Below are positions 36,100-43,479 of a stretch of DNA of 43,479 bases, in pieces. Each line of letters starts with the position of its first letter. Within the stretch, counting starts at the first letter, position 1. The DNA is from Lentibacillus populi (GTDB lineage: Bacteria > Bacillota > Bacilli > Bacillales > Amphibacillaceae), in NCBI GenBank assembly GCA_014642895.1, contig BMJD01000036.1, forward strand, positions 1-43,479. Reading direction: 5' to 3'. A program made the position numbers and the translations under genes. The notes beneath the pieces were generated by a model. It was not told where the DNA came from. It saw nothing but the letters and a program-made list of their open reading frames with translations, and did no database searches.

Positions 36100-37497
36100 A
36101 TGAAAATTACTATGTTTATCCTCTTGGCTGCGGCAGCTATCATGGTTGTTTTTGCCATAAATAATACGGATGCTAAAAAGGATAATGCTATCTACGTATC
36201 TGTAAATGGCGATGATCAAAATGATGGCACAAAATCAAAGCCATTTCGCACACTAAAAAAAGCCTCCTCAGAAGCTAAAGCGGGGACTACTGTCTACATA
36301 CGGAAAGGGACCTATAATGAAAAGCTTGTCGTGAAACATAGTGGTACAAAAGCAAAACCAATTATTTTTAAAGCCTACAATAAGGAACAGGTCGTTCTCA
36401 GTGGAAAGAGCCTAAAGGATACTGAGGGGGATACATCCTTAGTTACGATAAACAATAAAAATTATATTACGATTAGTGGATTAACGATACAAGATTTAAC
36501 GACTGATTTACCAAATGAAACGGTAATGGGGATTTATGTAACGGGCTCTAGCAGTCATATTACATTAGAGAATAACCATGTGCAGCGAATGGAGACCCAT
36601 GCAGATGATGGGAATGGCCATGGGATTGCAGTATACGGAACTGGCCCGATGGAAGACATCCATATTTTAAATAATACGGTGGAAGATTTAAAACTGGGTT
36701 CTAGTGAATCGCTTGTACTTAATGGAAATATTGATGGTTTTAAGGTGGAAAATAATCTAGTTCGCCGAAACGATAATATCGGAATTGATCTAATCGGGTA
36801 CGAAGGTACTTCTAATGATAAAAGAGCTGACTATGTGAGAAATGGTGTTGTTAAACACAATAAAGTTTATGAAATATCCTCGTATGGCAATCCGGCCTAT
36901 GGGGAAGATTATTCCGCTGGCGGAATTTACGTAGATGGTGGGAAAAACATAACCATTGAAAAGAATACCATTTATAAATGCGATATCGGAATTGAAGCAA
37001 CCTCTGAACATGCAAAAAAATATGCTGATCATATTAACATTATAGACAATATTATTTATCACAACTTTTACACTGGGATATCGATTGGCGGATATGGCGA
37101 AAATCGGGGAGGCACGATCCATTCTACCATCTCTCAAAACATCATGTATCGAAATGATACGAAGGGACTGGATGGGGGACAGCTTTTATTACAGCACGAT
37201 GTAAAAAACAACGTGGTCGAAAAAAATATTATGACCGCTGGACCATCTCGTTTATTTATTGCCAACTATTTTACAACCAATCAAGCAAATAAACTACAAA
37301 GGAATGTATTTCATAAAGAAAAGGGTAAAACTGGTATTTGGGTATGGAAGGATGAAGAATATACTTCTTTTCCGGAATTCAAAATTGATTCAAAAAGTGA
37401 TGCGAAATCCAGCTATTTAGATCCAAAATATGAAAATGAAAATAAATATGATTTTAGATTGAGAGAGGATTCACCTGCGAAAAAAATTGTGGAGTAA
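36100..37497 (+). CDS. Secreted parallel beta-helix protein (pectate-lyase-like)
   Basis: A 465-residue exported protein. The signal peptide is MKITMFILLAAAAIMVVFA. A DUF1565-type start follows (IYVSVNGDDQNDGTKSKPFRTLKKA), then more than ten PbH1 turns with N-rich ladders (ITLENNHVQRM, IHILNNTVEDL, FKVENNLVRRN, ITIEKNTIYKC, INIIDNIIYHN, STISQNIMYRN). The ending KNNVVEKNIM...YDFRLREDSPAK is the family's usual C-terminus. Such proteins are polysaccharide lyases or sugar epimerases (PL9-like). Catalytic residues are not certain by eye. It is monocistronic, with SD AAGAAGGA. Confidence 0.87.
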   Translation: MKITMFILLAAAAIMVVFAINNTDAKKDNAIYVSVNGDDQNDGTKSKPFRTLKKASSEAKAGTTVYIRKGTYNEKLVVKHSGTKAKPIIFKAYNKEQVVLSGKSLKDTEGDTSLVTINNKNYITISGLTIQDLTTDLPNETVMGIYVTGSSSHITLENNHVQRMETHADDGNGHGIAVYGTGPMEDIHILNNTVEDLKLGSSESLVLNGNIDGFKVENNLVRRNDNIGIDLIGYEGTSNDKRADYVRNGVVKHNKVYEISSYGNPAYGEDYSAGGIYVDGGKNITIEKNTIYKCDIGIEATSEHAKKYADHINIIDNIIYHNFYTGISIGGYGENRGGTIHSTISQNIMYRNDTKGLDGGQLLLQHDVKNNVVEKNIMTAGPSRLFIANYFTTNQANKLQRNVFHKEKGKTGIWVWKDEEYTSFPEFKIDSKSDAKSSYLDPKYENENKYDFRLREDSPAKKIVE

Positions 37498-37589
37498 TTT
37501 TCATTTGGTATCCTTGAAAACTGTACTGAAAAATTGATTTAGTTCTACATTGTTCTCAATTCGCGGTCTTCTTATCTCAAGGGACTTAT

Positions 37590-37716
37590 TCGACTTTAAC
37601 GGGCAGTAAGAACCCCACTTCAAGCATTTAAGGGAATCTAGAATGATAAGTGGGGATCCAAGTCCGATTCGGTTCAACTAACAATCAGTGGGGATGAAGG
37701 ATTTCCCCCTGATTGA
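37590..37716. repeat. Structured intergenic element with two hairpins
   Basis: Starts with TTTAACGGGCAGTAAG, then CCCCACTT pairs with AAGTGGGG (37613-37655), and CAATCAGTGGGGA pairs with TCCCCCTGATTG (37682-37715), separated by GGTTCAACTAA. I recall closely similar double hairpins scattered in Bacillales genomes. They may be right-end relics of IS200/IS605-type elements. It also separates the convergent beta-helix and TauE genes and may terminate both. Confidence 0.5.
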
Positions 37717-37725
37717 AGTTTCACT

Positions 37726-38541
37726 TTATTCGAAGATCATCGTGATGACGACAACAACAAGTAACACAATATAAATCCTGGAAAATAGACGATCGGGCAT
37801 GTGGTGTGCAACACGGGAGCCTATGGGGACCCCGATAAATCCCCCTATAACCATACCTATAAAAGCCGGAATATAAACAAAACCGAAACACCATGAAGGC
37901 AGATCGGGCTGTTGCATGCCTGTAAATACAGAAGTAATTGTTCCCACAATCGCTATAGGCAGACTTAGCGGAGTTGCCAATGATACAGCATTGACCATTT
38001 TTAATTTGCAGCTTCGTAAAAAAGGAATGGTTAATACACTTCCACCGATTCCTAACAACGTAGCAATGAAACCAATGCCAGTCCCAAGAAAGGAGGTCTT
38101 TACACGGTTAGGAATCTTGATATCATGGTCTCCTATATCTATAAACGTTTTCTTTACAAGGGAAGAAATGATTGTATAAACCACAAAAAGAATAAATAAA
38201 TATCTGAGAATGTTTCCTCCAATAAAGGGAGAAACAAGCCCTCCAATTAAAGAGCCGACAGCAATTGCCGGCGCCATTCGAAAAAAGATAAACCATAATA
38301 TATGGTGTTGCCGATGATGGGAGATCGTGGAATTCAACGCATTGACAATCATAATCGCAAGCGATGTCCCAACCGCCACATGCATAACCAAAAAGTGAGG
38401 AACATGCAGATGCGGAAGCAGTAAATACAGAACAGGGATGACCACAAACCCGCCACCGAAACCAAACATACTTGATAAAAATCCGGTTAAAACACCCATT
38501 CCTAAAAATACAGCAATCGAATACACAAAGATCAACTCCAT
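37726..38541 (-). CDS. TauE/SafE-type (TSUP) permease
   Basis: A 271-residue membrane protein with eight hydrophobic helices in two repeats: FLSSMFGFGGGFVVIPVLYLL and LGTGIGFIATLLGIGGSVLT carry the paired G-x-G-G-G motifs of sulfite, sulfonate or sulfur-anion exporters/importers. Substrate unknown; no sulfur-metabolism gene is adjacent. SD is weak (GGTAAG). The upstream gap 38542-38886 has a hairpin but no gene. Confidence 0.9.
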   Translation of the reverse strand: MELIFVYSIAVFLGMGVLTGFLSSMFGFGGGFVVIPVLYLLLPHLHVPHFLVMHVAVGTSLAIMIVNALNSTISHHRQHHILWFIFFRMAPAIAVGSLIGGLVSPFIGGNILRYLFILFVVYTIISSLVKKTFIDIGDHDIKIPNRVKTSFLGTGIGFIATLLGIGGSVLTIPFLRSCKLKMVNAVSLATPLSLPIAIVGTITSVFTGMQQPDLPSWCFGFVYIPAFIGMVIGGFIGVPIGSRVAHHMPDRLFSRIYIVLLVVVVITMIFE

Positions 38542-38675
38542 GACTTACCGGGAATACTTGTAAGCGAATCCTAGTACTTTTCATTTTCCTTTGCCATTAT
38601 ACAGTAACCGTAACAGTTGGTACAGGAATTCTCTTAGCGTGGGTATAATCACAAACAATTAAATTAATCTTGGAT

Positions 38676-38717
38676 AAGCCGAAATATGATCGGTAGTTTT
38701 TCAGTATGTTTCGGCTT
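38676..38717. terminator. Hairpin between divergent genes
   Basis: AAGCCGAAA and TTTCGGCTT around a 24-nt loop. No T-run of length follows, so it may be a terminator or an RNA structure. Confidence 0.4.
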
Positions 38718-38886
38718 TGTCATCTGTTGAGTGGAGAAAAATGCGGGTGGGAAGTCTGTATCTTTTCCGACTATTTTTAGAAAACCTAAGGATCAAATTA
38801 ATGAAACTTAGTTCACAAAATGTTCACTTACGAGGGGGTTTTTAAATCTTTATAATACAAAGGTATAAAAAGAAAGGATGATGAAA

Positions 38887-39381
38887 TTGCCAACAACTAA
38901 AAAAGAAAGTATACAATTTGGTTTCATGATGTGTTTGGGAATGGTGACAGTGATGACCCTATATAATTATTACTTAAACGGAACGATTGGAAAAATGACT
39001 TTCATAGAAGGAATATCGGATTTTTTTATTGGGTTTATCATTGCATTTATACTTGACCTAGTTATTGTTGGACCTAATGCTAAAAAAATAGCATTGAAAA
39101 TAACGGCTAATACAACAAACAGGTTATATACAGTCCTAGCAATTTCAACATGTATGGTTATTGGAATGGCGTTTTTCATGTCAATTTACGGTATAGTTAC
39201 AACCAATTTACACAATGATTATACGAGCTCAATTATGACAGATTATTTATCAGTGTTTGGTAAAAACTTTATTATGGCACTACCTTTACAACTTATTATT
39301 ATGGGACCGCTAGTGCGTTTTATATTTACTAAGTATATTAAATCCAATAAAAATGAATATGAAAATTTAGAAGAAATGTAA
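38887..39381 (+). CDS. DUF2798 membrane protein
   Basis: A 164-residue protein with two DUF2798 repeats, each a helix pair (FGFMMCLGMVTVMTLYNYYL...FFIGFIIAFILDLVIVGP and VLAISTCMVIGMAFFMSIYG...FIMALPLQLIIMGPLVRFIF). Function unknown. Two ATG codons at 38878 and 38881 lie in or against the SD AAAGGATG; TTG 38887 is correctly spaced and gives the family's usual MPTTKKES start. A TTAAAT..TATAAT-type promoter lies just upstream. Confidence 0.8.
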   Translation: MPTTKKESIQFGFMMCLGMVTVMTLYNYYLNGTIGKMTFIEGISDFFIGFIIAFILDLVIVGPNAKKIALKITANTTNRLYTVLAISTCMVIGMAFFMSIYGIVTTNLHNDYTSSIMTDYLSVFGKNFIMALPLQLIIMGPLVRFIFTKYIKSNKNEYENLEEM

Positions 39382-39897
39382 CGTTTCAGTAAAAAGTTGG
39401 TTTATAACCTTCCTATTATCTTTTTCGTTATCTCTGCTGAAAGAGTTGGTACCTGCTGTAATTAAGTAGGAGAGAGGAAAGGGAGGGATAAAGGCTGGGG
39501 AGCGTTTTATAGCAAGTGAGGTTTTCGAAATTATTTCCAAATGAAAAATGAATCCGAAATCAATTCAAATTCGGGCTGGATCCATGAGGGTTCAGTCTTT
39601 TCTTGGTGCCCGGAATAGGTGCCGTATAAGGACCGGTACGTGCGGCCTAGGGAACTAAGAAAAATCATCTCCCCTCTATCTCGATTCTTTCCCAACATGC
39701 TCATTCTTACCCAAAATTCATGGCAACCCATTCCAAGTATCCTTTAAAAGGCATTTTGACTGAGGTGAAAAATAACGGTAAAGTGATTAAAGTAGAAGAT
39801 TGATGATAGCGGGTGTATCTATGAGTTCCATACTTATATCAGCGCCAGCCATTCCATTAATAAAGATAGATACCATAGAATAAGGAGGAACATTGCA
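39382..39897. other. 515-nt gap without a convincing gene
   Basis: Contains several short open frames. One of 27 codons (39720-39803, MATHSKYPLKGILTEVKNN...) has a plausible coding look but no SD. Some local dyads (ACCGGT, GTGCCGTAT/GTACGTGCGG) do not form a known RNA. SD AAGGAGGAA for the response regulator is at the end. Confidence 0.5.
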
Positions 39898-40602
39898 ATG
39901 GAAGGAAACTTACTGATTATTGAAGATGATCCTGAAATCAGCAACATGGTAGCAAATTATCTGGAAAAGGAAGGGTACCAAACCACAGTTGTCCATGATG
40001 GAGAACAAGCTCTTCGGGAGTTCGTGCTAGACCGTTTTGACCTGGTTCTGTTGGATTTAATGCTCCCCAAGCTGAATGGACTGGAAGTTTTGCGACAAAT
40101 TAGGGAACAAAGCCGGGTACCCATTCTGATTTTGTCGGCAAAGGATGGAGAAGCGGATAAGGCACTTGGTCTGCGAATCGGCGCTGATGATTATATTGCT
40201 AAACCGTTCTCGCCGCTTGAGTTAGCTGCACGTGTTGAGGCATCGATTCGCAGGGCAACGCAATATTCCAACGCTGATAACGGAAATGAGCCGAAACCGC
40301 AGTTATTGTCTGTTGGCGAATTAATCATAGATCCTGATAATTTCAAAGTCTTGAAAAAAAACAAAGAGATTAAGTTGACTGCCAAGGAATTTCAGATCCT
40401 GAAGCTGTTTGTTCAACATCCGACGCGGGTTTATACGAAGGCAATGCTTTATAAACTTGTATGGAATGAGGAATACTATCATGACGATAATGTCATTAAT
40501 GTACATATGAGACGCTTGCGGGAGAAGATTGAAGACGATCCGTCAAATCCACGCTATATCTGCACGCTGTGGGGAATTGGTTATCGGCTGGGGGAACAGT
40601 AA
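39898..40602 (+). CDS. OmpR-family response regulator
   Basis: A 234-residue two-component regulator. Receiver domain (1-120) with acidic pocket E9-D10-D11, phosphorylated D53 (LVLLDLMLP), a T/S switch in LILSAKD and the conserved K after it. C-terminal winged helix (140-234) with LTAKEFQILKLF and VINVHMRRLREKIE...WGIGYRLG. It is followed directly by its kinase (the next base after its TAA starts the ATG) and an ABC exporter, so it is likely to activate that exporter. Strong SD AAGGAGGAA. Confidence 0.95.
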   Translation: MEGNLLIIEDDPEISNMVANYLEKEGYQTTVVHDGEQALREFVLDRFDLVLLDLMLPKLNGLEVLRQIREQSRVPILILSAKDGEADKALGLRIGADDYIAKPFSPLELAARVEASIRRATQYSNADNGNEPKPQLLSVGELIIDPDNFKVLKKNKEIKLTAKEFQILKLFVQHPTRVYTKAMLYKLVWNEEYYHDDNVINVHMRRLREKIEDDPSNPRYICTLWGIGYRLGEQ

Positions 40603-41598
40603 ATGGCAATGTTCTGGTGGATTTGGCTGATTACTGCTGTGGGATTTTTCCTATTGTATTTACGTGAGCGGGCATCGAGAAGGGCGATTCGAAACGATCT
40701 AGCTTACATCAACCGAAAAATGGTGGAATTTACAGATGACACTAAACCCCTGACACAGGAAAGTCTTCTTGTGGTGACTAATGAACCCGAGCTGCGAGAG
40801 CTGCTTCGTGTGGTCAATGCAATAGTTGATCGTGCGCGTCAATCGGCCTCAGATTATGTGCGAATGGAGCGGGAGATGCGCAGGATGCTGTCGAATGTAT
40901 CGCACGATTTAAAAACACCGCTCACTGTTATTATGGGCTACGCCGAGGTGCTTGACCGGAATTTTGACTTGTCTGAGGACGAACGAAGAAGAATGCTTAG
41001 CCAGGTTTACAAAAAGACGACCCAGGTGCAGGAACTGATTAATGCTTTTTTTGATTTGTCCAAACTCGAGTCGGATGAGTATGACATTCCATTCTCCATG
41101 GTGGACGCTTGTGAAGTGTGCCGTCAGCGAATATTGGTTTATTTCGATCTTCTTTCTGAACGGGATATCAAGGTGGATATCCGTGTTCCCGAAGAGGCGG
41201 TATTGGTGTACGCGAATGAGGAGGCTCTGTCAAGAATTCTTGATAACTTGCTGTCCAATGCCATACGTTATGGTTCAGATGGGGGATATTTGGGATTGTC
41301 GCTTATATCGGACAAAGAAAAGGTTCAGATCAATGTGATTGATCGCGGGCGTGGTATCGAAAAGGTAGATCAAGCCAGAGTCTTTGAAAGAATGTACACA
41401 ATGGATGATTCAAGAAACCGCAATATACAGGGCAGCGGACTGGGGCTCGCCATTGCAAAAAGGCTGACGGAGCGATTGGGCGGCCGCATTGATCTGGCCA
41501 GCATCCCCAATCAGCGCACTTGTTTCACTGTAACCCTTCCCAAGTCCGAATTCGGATCCTCTCAAAAAGGAGAAACGGACGAATTAAGAAATAAGTAA
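40603..41598 (+). CDS. Sensor histidine kinase
   Basis: A 331-residue kinase with a single N-terminal membrane helix (WWIWLITAVGFFLLYL) and no extracellular loop, the short intramembrane-sensing-like form common beside antibiotic exporters. HisKA with H101 in VSHDLKTPL; HATPase with N (ILDNLLSNAIRYG), DRGRGIE, and GSGLGLAIAK. It directly abuts the response regulator gene and precedes an ABC transporter by 73 nt. The absence of a sensor domain suggests signal input from membrane or transporter. Confidence 0.93.
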   Translation: MAMFWWIWLITAVGFFLLYLRERASRRAIRNDLAYINRKMVEFTDDTKPLTQESLLVVTNEPELRELLRVVNAIVDRARQSASDYVRMEREMRRMLSNVSHDLKTPLTVIMGYAEVLDRNFDLSEDERRRMLSQVYKKTTQVQELINAFFDLSKLESDEYDIPFSMVDACEVCRQRILVYFDLLSERDIKVDIRVPEEAVLVYANEEALSRILDNLLSNAIRYGSDGGYLGLSLISDKEKVQINVIDRGRGIEKVDQARVFERMYTMDDSRNRNIQGSGLGLAIAKRLTERLGGRIDLASIPNQRTCFTVTLPKSEFGSSQKGETDELRNK

Positions 41599-41671
41599 GA
41601 TTTCCGTCATTTAAAAGAAAGAATCCTGCGATATTCTAAAAGAGAATTAAAAATAAATGGGAGTGAAGAAA

Positions 41672-42616
41672 ATGACAAGTGTCATCCGAACACGGTTACT
41701 TAATAAAAGTTACGGAACGGAGGAGGTTGTGTCTAGCGTCAATATGAACGTTCAGCGCGGCGAAATATACGGATTTCTCGGACCGAATGGCGCAGGGAAA
41801 TCGACTTTAATGAAGCTGTTGCTTGGACTGGTGAAGCCCACTGGCGGCGAAATCGAACTATTCGGAGAGCGGTTGCTCATCAATTCTACGGAACATCTTA
41901 AACGGATCGGGCATTTGATTGAGACACCGGTCTTCTATGAGAAGTTAACTGCGAAGCAAAATCTGGAGCTTCACGGCGAGTACATGGGATATTACAATAC
42001 ACAGATGGTTCGTGAAGCATTGGAGCTGGTACAGCTGTCCGGTGTTGATAACAAGCCTGTAAAACAATTCTCACTTGGCATGAGACAACGGCTCGGTATT
42101 GCGCGGGCGATCTCTACCCGGCCTGAATTGCTATTACTGGATGAACCCGTGAATGGCTTAGACCCGGAAGGCATTCAAGTCATGCGAAATTTATTCCGCA
42201 GGCTGCGCGATGAATGGGGCCTATCACTTCTGATTTCCAGTCATTTGCTTTCTGAGATTGAGCAGGTAGCCGATACGATCGGCGTTATCAATGGTGGACA
42301 ATTGATTCGTCAGGTATCTATGGAAGATGTTCGGGCGTCCACAACCGATTATGTGGAGATTGTTACGTCAAATATCACCCTTGCAGCCTTTGTGCTGGAG
42401 GAGAAACTAGACTTGAAAAATCTCAAGCAAATCAGCGACTGTAAGATACGAGTCTATGACTTGGGAATTTCGCAGGATACGTTATCCAAAGAACTTGTAT
42501 TGAACGATGTGCCGATTGAATCGATTAATCGCCACCATCATTCATTAGAGGAATACTTTTTCGGTATGATTAAAGGAGGTACTAACCATGATACACCTTA
42601 TCAAGCTGGAGTTTAA
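41672..42616 (+). CDS. ABC transporter ATPase, BcrA-like
   Basis: A 314-residue ABC ATPase: Walker A GPNGAGKST, Q-loop in the HLIETPVFYEKLTAKQNL stretch, signature FSLGMRQRLGIA, Walker B LLLLDEPVNGLDP and H-loop ISSHLLSE. The 90-residue C-terminal extension is typical of BcrA/lantibiotic-immunity types. ATG 41672 is chosen over 41657 because GGGAGTG is spaced for it. It overlaps the permease gene by 29 nt, so the two are translationally coupled. With the two-component genes upstream it forms a likely resistance module against a cell-wall-active peptide such as bacitracin. Confidence 0.93.
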   Translation: MTSVIRTRLLNKSYGTEEVVSSVNMNVQRGEIYGFLGPNGAGKSTLMKLLLGLVKPTGGEIELFGERLLINSTEHLKRIGHLIETPVFYEKLTAKQNLELHGEYMGYYNTQMVREALELVQLSGVDNKPVKQFSLGMRQRLGIARAISTRPELLLLDEPVNGLDPEGIQVMRNLFRRLRDEWGLSLLISSHLLSEIEQVADTIGVINGGQLIRQVSMEDVRASTTDYVEIVTSNITLAAFVLEEKLDLKNLKQISDCKIRVYDLGISQDTLSKELVLNDVPIESINRHHHSLEEYFFGMIKGGTNHDTPYQAGV

Positions 42617-43280
42617 GAAAGGTGGCCTTAACGGTTACCTTTGGGGATCCCTGCTAGCTTATGCGGGCATCGCCGGTCTTACGATGATGATTTATTTTAC
42701 CAGCCATAACTTGTCGGAGGATGGATTTCAGAACTATGAGGATGCGCTAAATGTTATCAATACATTCGTGCTGGCGACATTTATTATTTACGCGTCGGTT
42801 CTCCTATCGAAGCTTATTATTAACGAATTCAGGGATAAGACCATCACCCTCTTATTTGCCTATCCAATAAATCGTAAGAAACTTATTTTTGCCAAGCTGT
42901 CGATTGTATTCTGCTGGACATTCGTCAATGTCGTTTTAGCCAATCTGCTCGTTGACGCCTTGTTTATCGTAATGAATCATAACATTGGTTTTGTATCCGG
43001 TACTTTAACGACTACGTTGCTGGTTCATCAAGCAATATATGTGCTGCTACAGGCCTTCGGAGCAGCAGGAATGAGCTTGTTGGCACTGGTGTTGGGCTTG
43101 CGAAAGAAATCAGCGGCGGCCACTGTCGCCTCATCCATTTTTATCGTAATTATCATGTGCTCGAACACGGGGAGTTTCAATCTAAGTTCCATTATTGCGG
43201 TTCCTTTGTCCCTTGCAGCACTTGGCATACTCATTACTTATCTAAGTTTTCGGAACCTCGATCGGGTGGATGTGAGTTAA
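42588..43280 (+). CDS. ABC-2-type permease, BcrB-like
   Basis: A 230-residue membrane protein with six helices, starting IKLEFKKGGLNGYLWGSLL as many lantibiotic-immunity or bacitracin permeases do. Central cytosolic motif LSKLIINEFRDKTITLLFAYPINRKKLIFAK. Strong SD AAAGGAGGT inside the end of the ATPase gene. Substrate inferred only from the context. The last 199 nt of the window after it hold no recognisable gene, though an SD AGAGGTGA and an ATG at 43458 open a frame of only five codons. Confidence 0.9.
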   Translation: MIHLIKLEFKKGGLNGYLWGSLLAYAGIAGLTMMIYFTSHNLSEDGFQNYEDALNVINTFVLATFIIYASVLLSKLIINEFRDKTITLLFAYPINRKKLIFAKLSIVFCWTFVNVVLANLLVDALFIVMNHNIGFVSGTLTTTLLVHQAIYVLLQAFGAAGMSLLALVLGLRKKSAAATVASSIFIVIIMCSNTGSFNLSSIIAVPLSLAALGILITYLSFRNLDRVDVS

Positions 43281-43479
43281 ACTGATTCAATTACAGAAGT
43301 TGACTTCAAAGGGAATACGACAACCTCTATCCGATTAAATAGATTATACCTTGGAAAGGTTTAAAAGAGTAACAAATACTAGTTAATAACTCAAGTATCG
43401 GACATGATAAATAAACCTCAACCTATGGTATAAATAGAACAGAGGTGATTTTATATCATGCTGCACCTGGATTAAGTAA

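Noticed and set aside
36790-37137. 115-codon minus-strand frame inside the beta-helix gene
   Set aside because: Shadow frame caused by repetitive Asn/Ile codons on the other strand.
39605-39660. Sequence GTGCCGTAT...GTACGTGCGGCC resembling group II intron domain V
   Set aside because: The middle lacks a GNRA-capped stem and the two-base bulge; it cannot fold as a 34-nt domain V.
39720-39803. 27-codon frame beginning MATHSKYPLKG
   Set aside because: Looks faintly coding but has no SD and no recognised family; kept only as a note in the gap entry.

Overview
The window looks like a chromosomal segment of a low-GC, Gram-positive, endospore-former-type Bacillaceae. Reasons: strong AGGAGG-type Shine-Dalgarno sites, frequent TTG/GTG starts, and many genes whose closest recognisable relatives are Bacillus families (YqeB, MapB/YflG, YjbR, CsoR/CopA/CopZ, YdhK/CopL, YoaS-YozG-YoaT, UppP, YobV-like WYL regulator). 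The genus cannot be fixed from sequence alone. Assignments rest on motif and family recognition by eye; no database search was run.

Layout. 1-8.3 kb: YqeB-like membrane protein, methionine aminopeptidase, a truncated TetR gene, a P-loop kinase, a group II intron with a 600-residue RT/maturase/HNH protein, a YjbR protein, a MaoC relic fused in frame to a SnoaL-like protein, and an ABM monooxygenase. 8.3-12.7 kb: DinB relic, rifampin phosphotransferase (rph), and IS3 and MFS-transporter relics. 12.8-16.8 kb: a copper-resistance block, csoR-copA-copZ with a clear CsoR operator/promoter, a relic of a second copper ATPase, and a YdhK/CopL-type lipoprotein. 17.0-20.0 kb: a visibly more GC-rich module (SRPBCC protein, alpha/beta hydrolase, broken DUF998 membrane gene, YdeI-like protein, ArsR regulator) with a perfect 11-bp inverted repeat over the first promoter. 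20.4-24.6 kb: CBO0543-type membrane protein, ilvE and ilvD relics, a TetR regulator plus NAD(P)-binding oxidoreductase sharing an operator motif, and a Tn3-type transposase relic. 24.6-28.7 kb: yoaS-yozG with a truncated yoaT, a DedA-UppP lipid-carrier operon, a GC-rich methyltransferase relic, and a WYL regulator. 28.8-39.4 kb: FAD-linked oxidase, DNA ligase relic, LysE exporter, an orphan membrane protein, an orphan nucleotidyltransferase-like protein, a PadR/flavin hydroxylase/SRPBCC operon, a secreted parallel beta-helix protein, a TauE/SafE permease and a DUF2798 protein. 39.9-43.3 kb: response regulator, histidine kinase and a BcrA/BcrB-like ABC transporter in one operon.

How it fits together: this is an accessory, stress and detoxification region (copper, rifamycins, probable aromatic compounds, cell-wall-active peptides) assembled from segments of different base composition and heavily eroded. 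At least a dozen gene relics lie between intact small operons. Two families of dispersed non-coding repeats run through the intergenic regions. One has four 20-nt tandem units at the better copy, and both its copies lie upstream of unrelated genes (map and the ABM monooxygenase). I see no CRISPR array, tRNA, rRNA or recognisable riboswitch.
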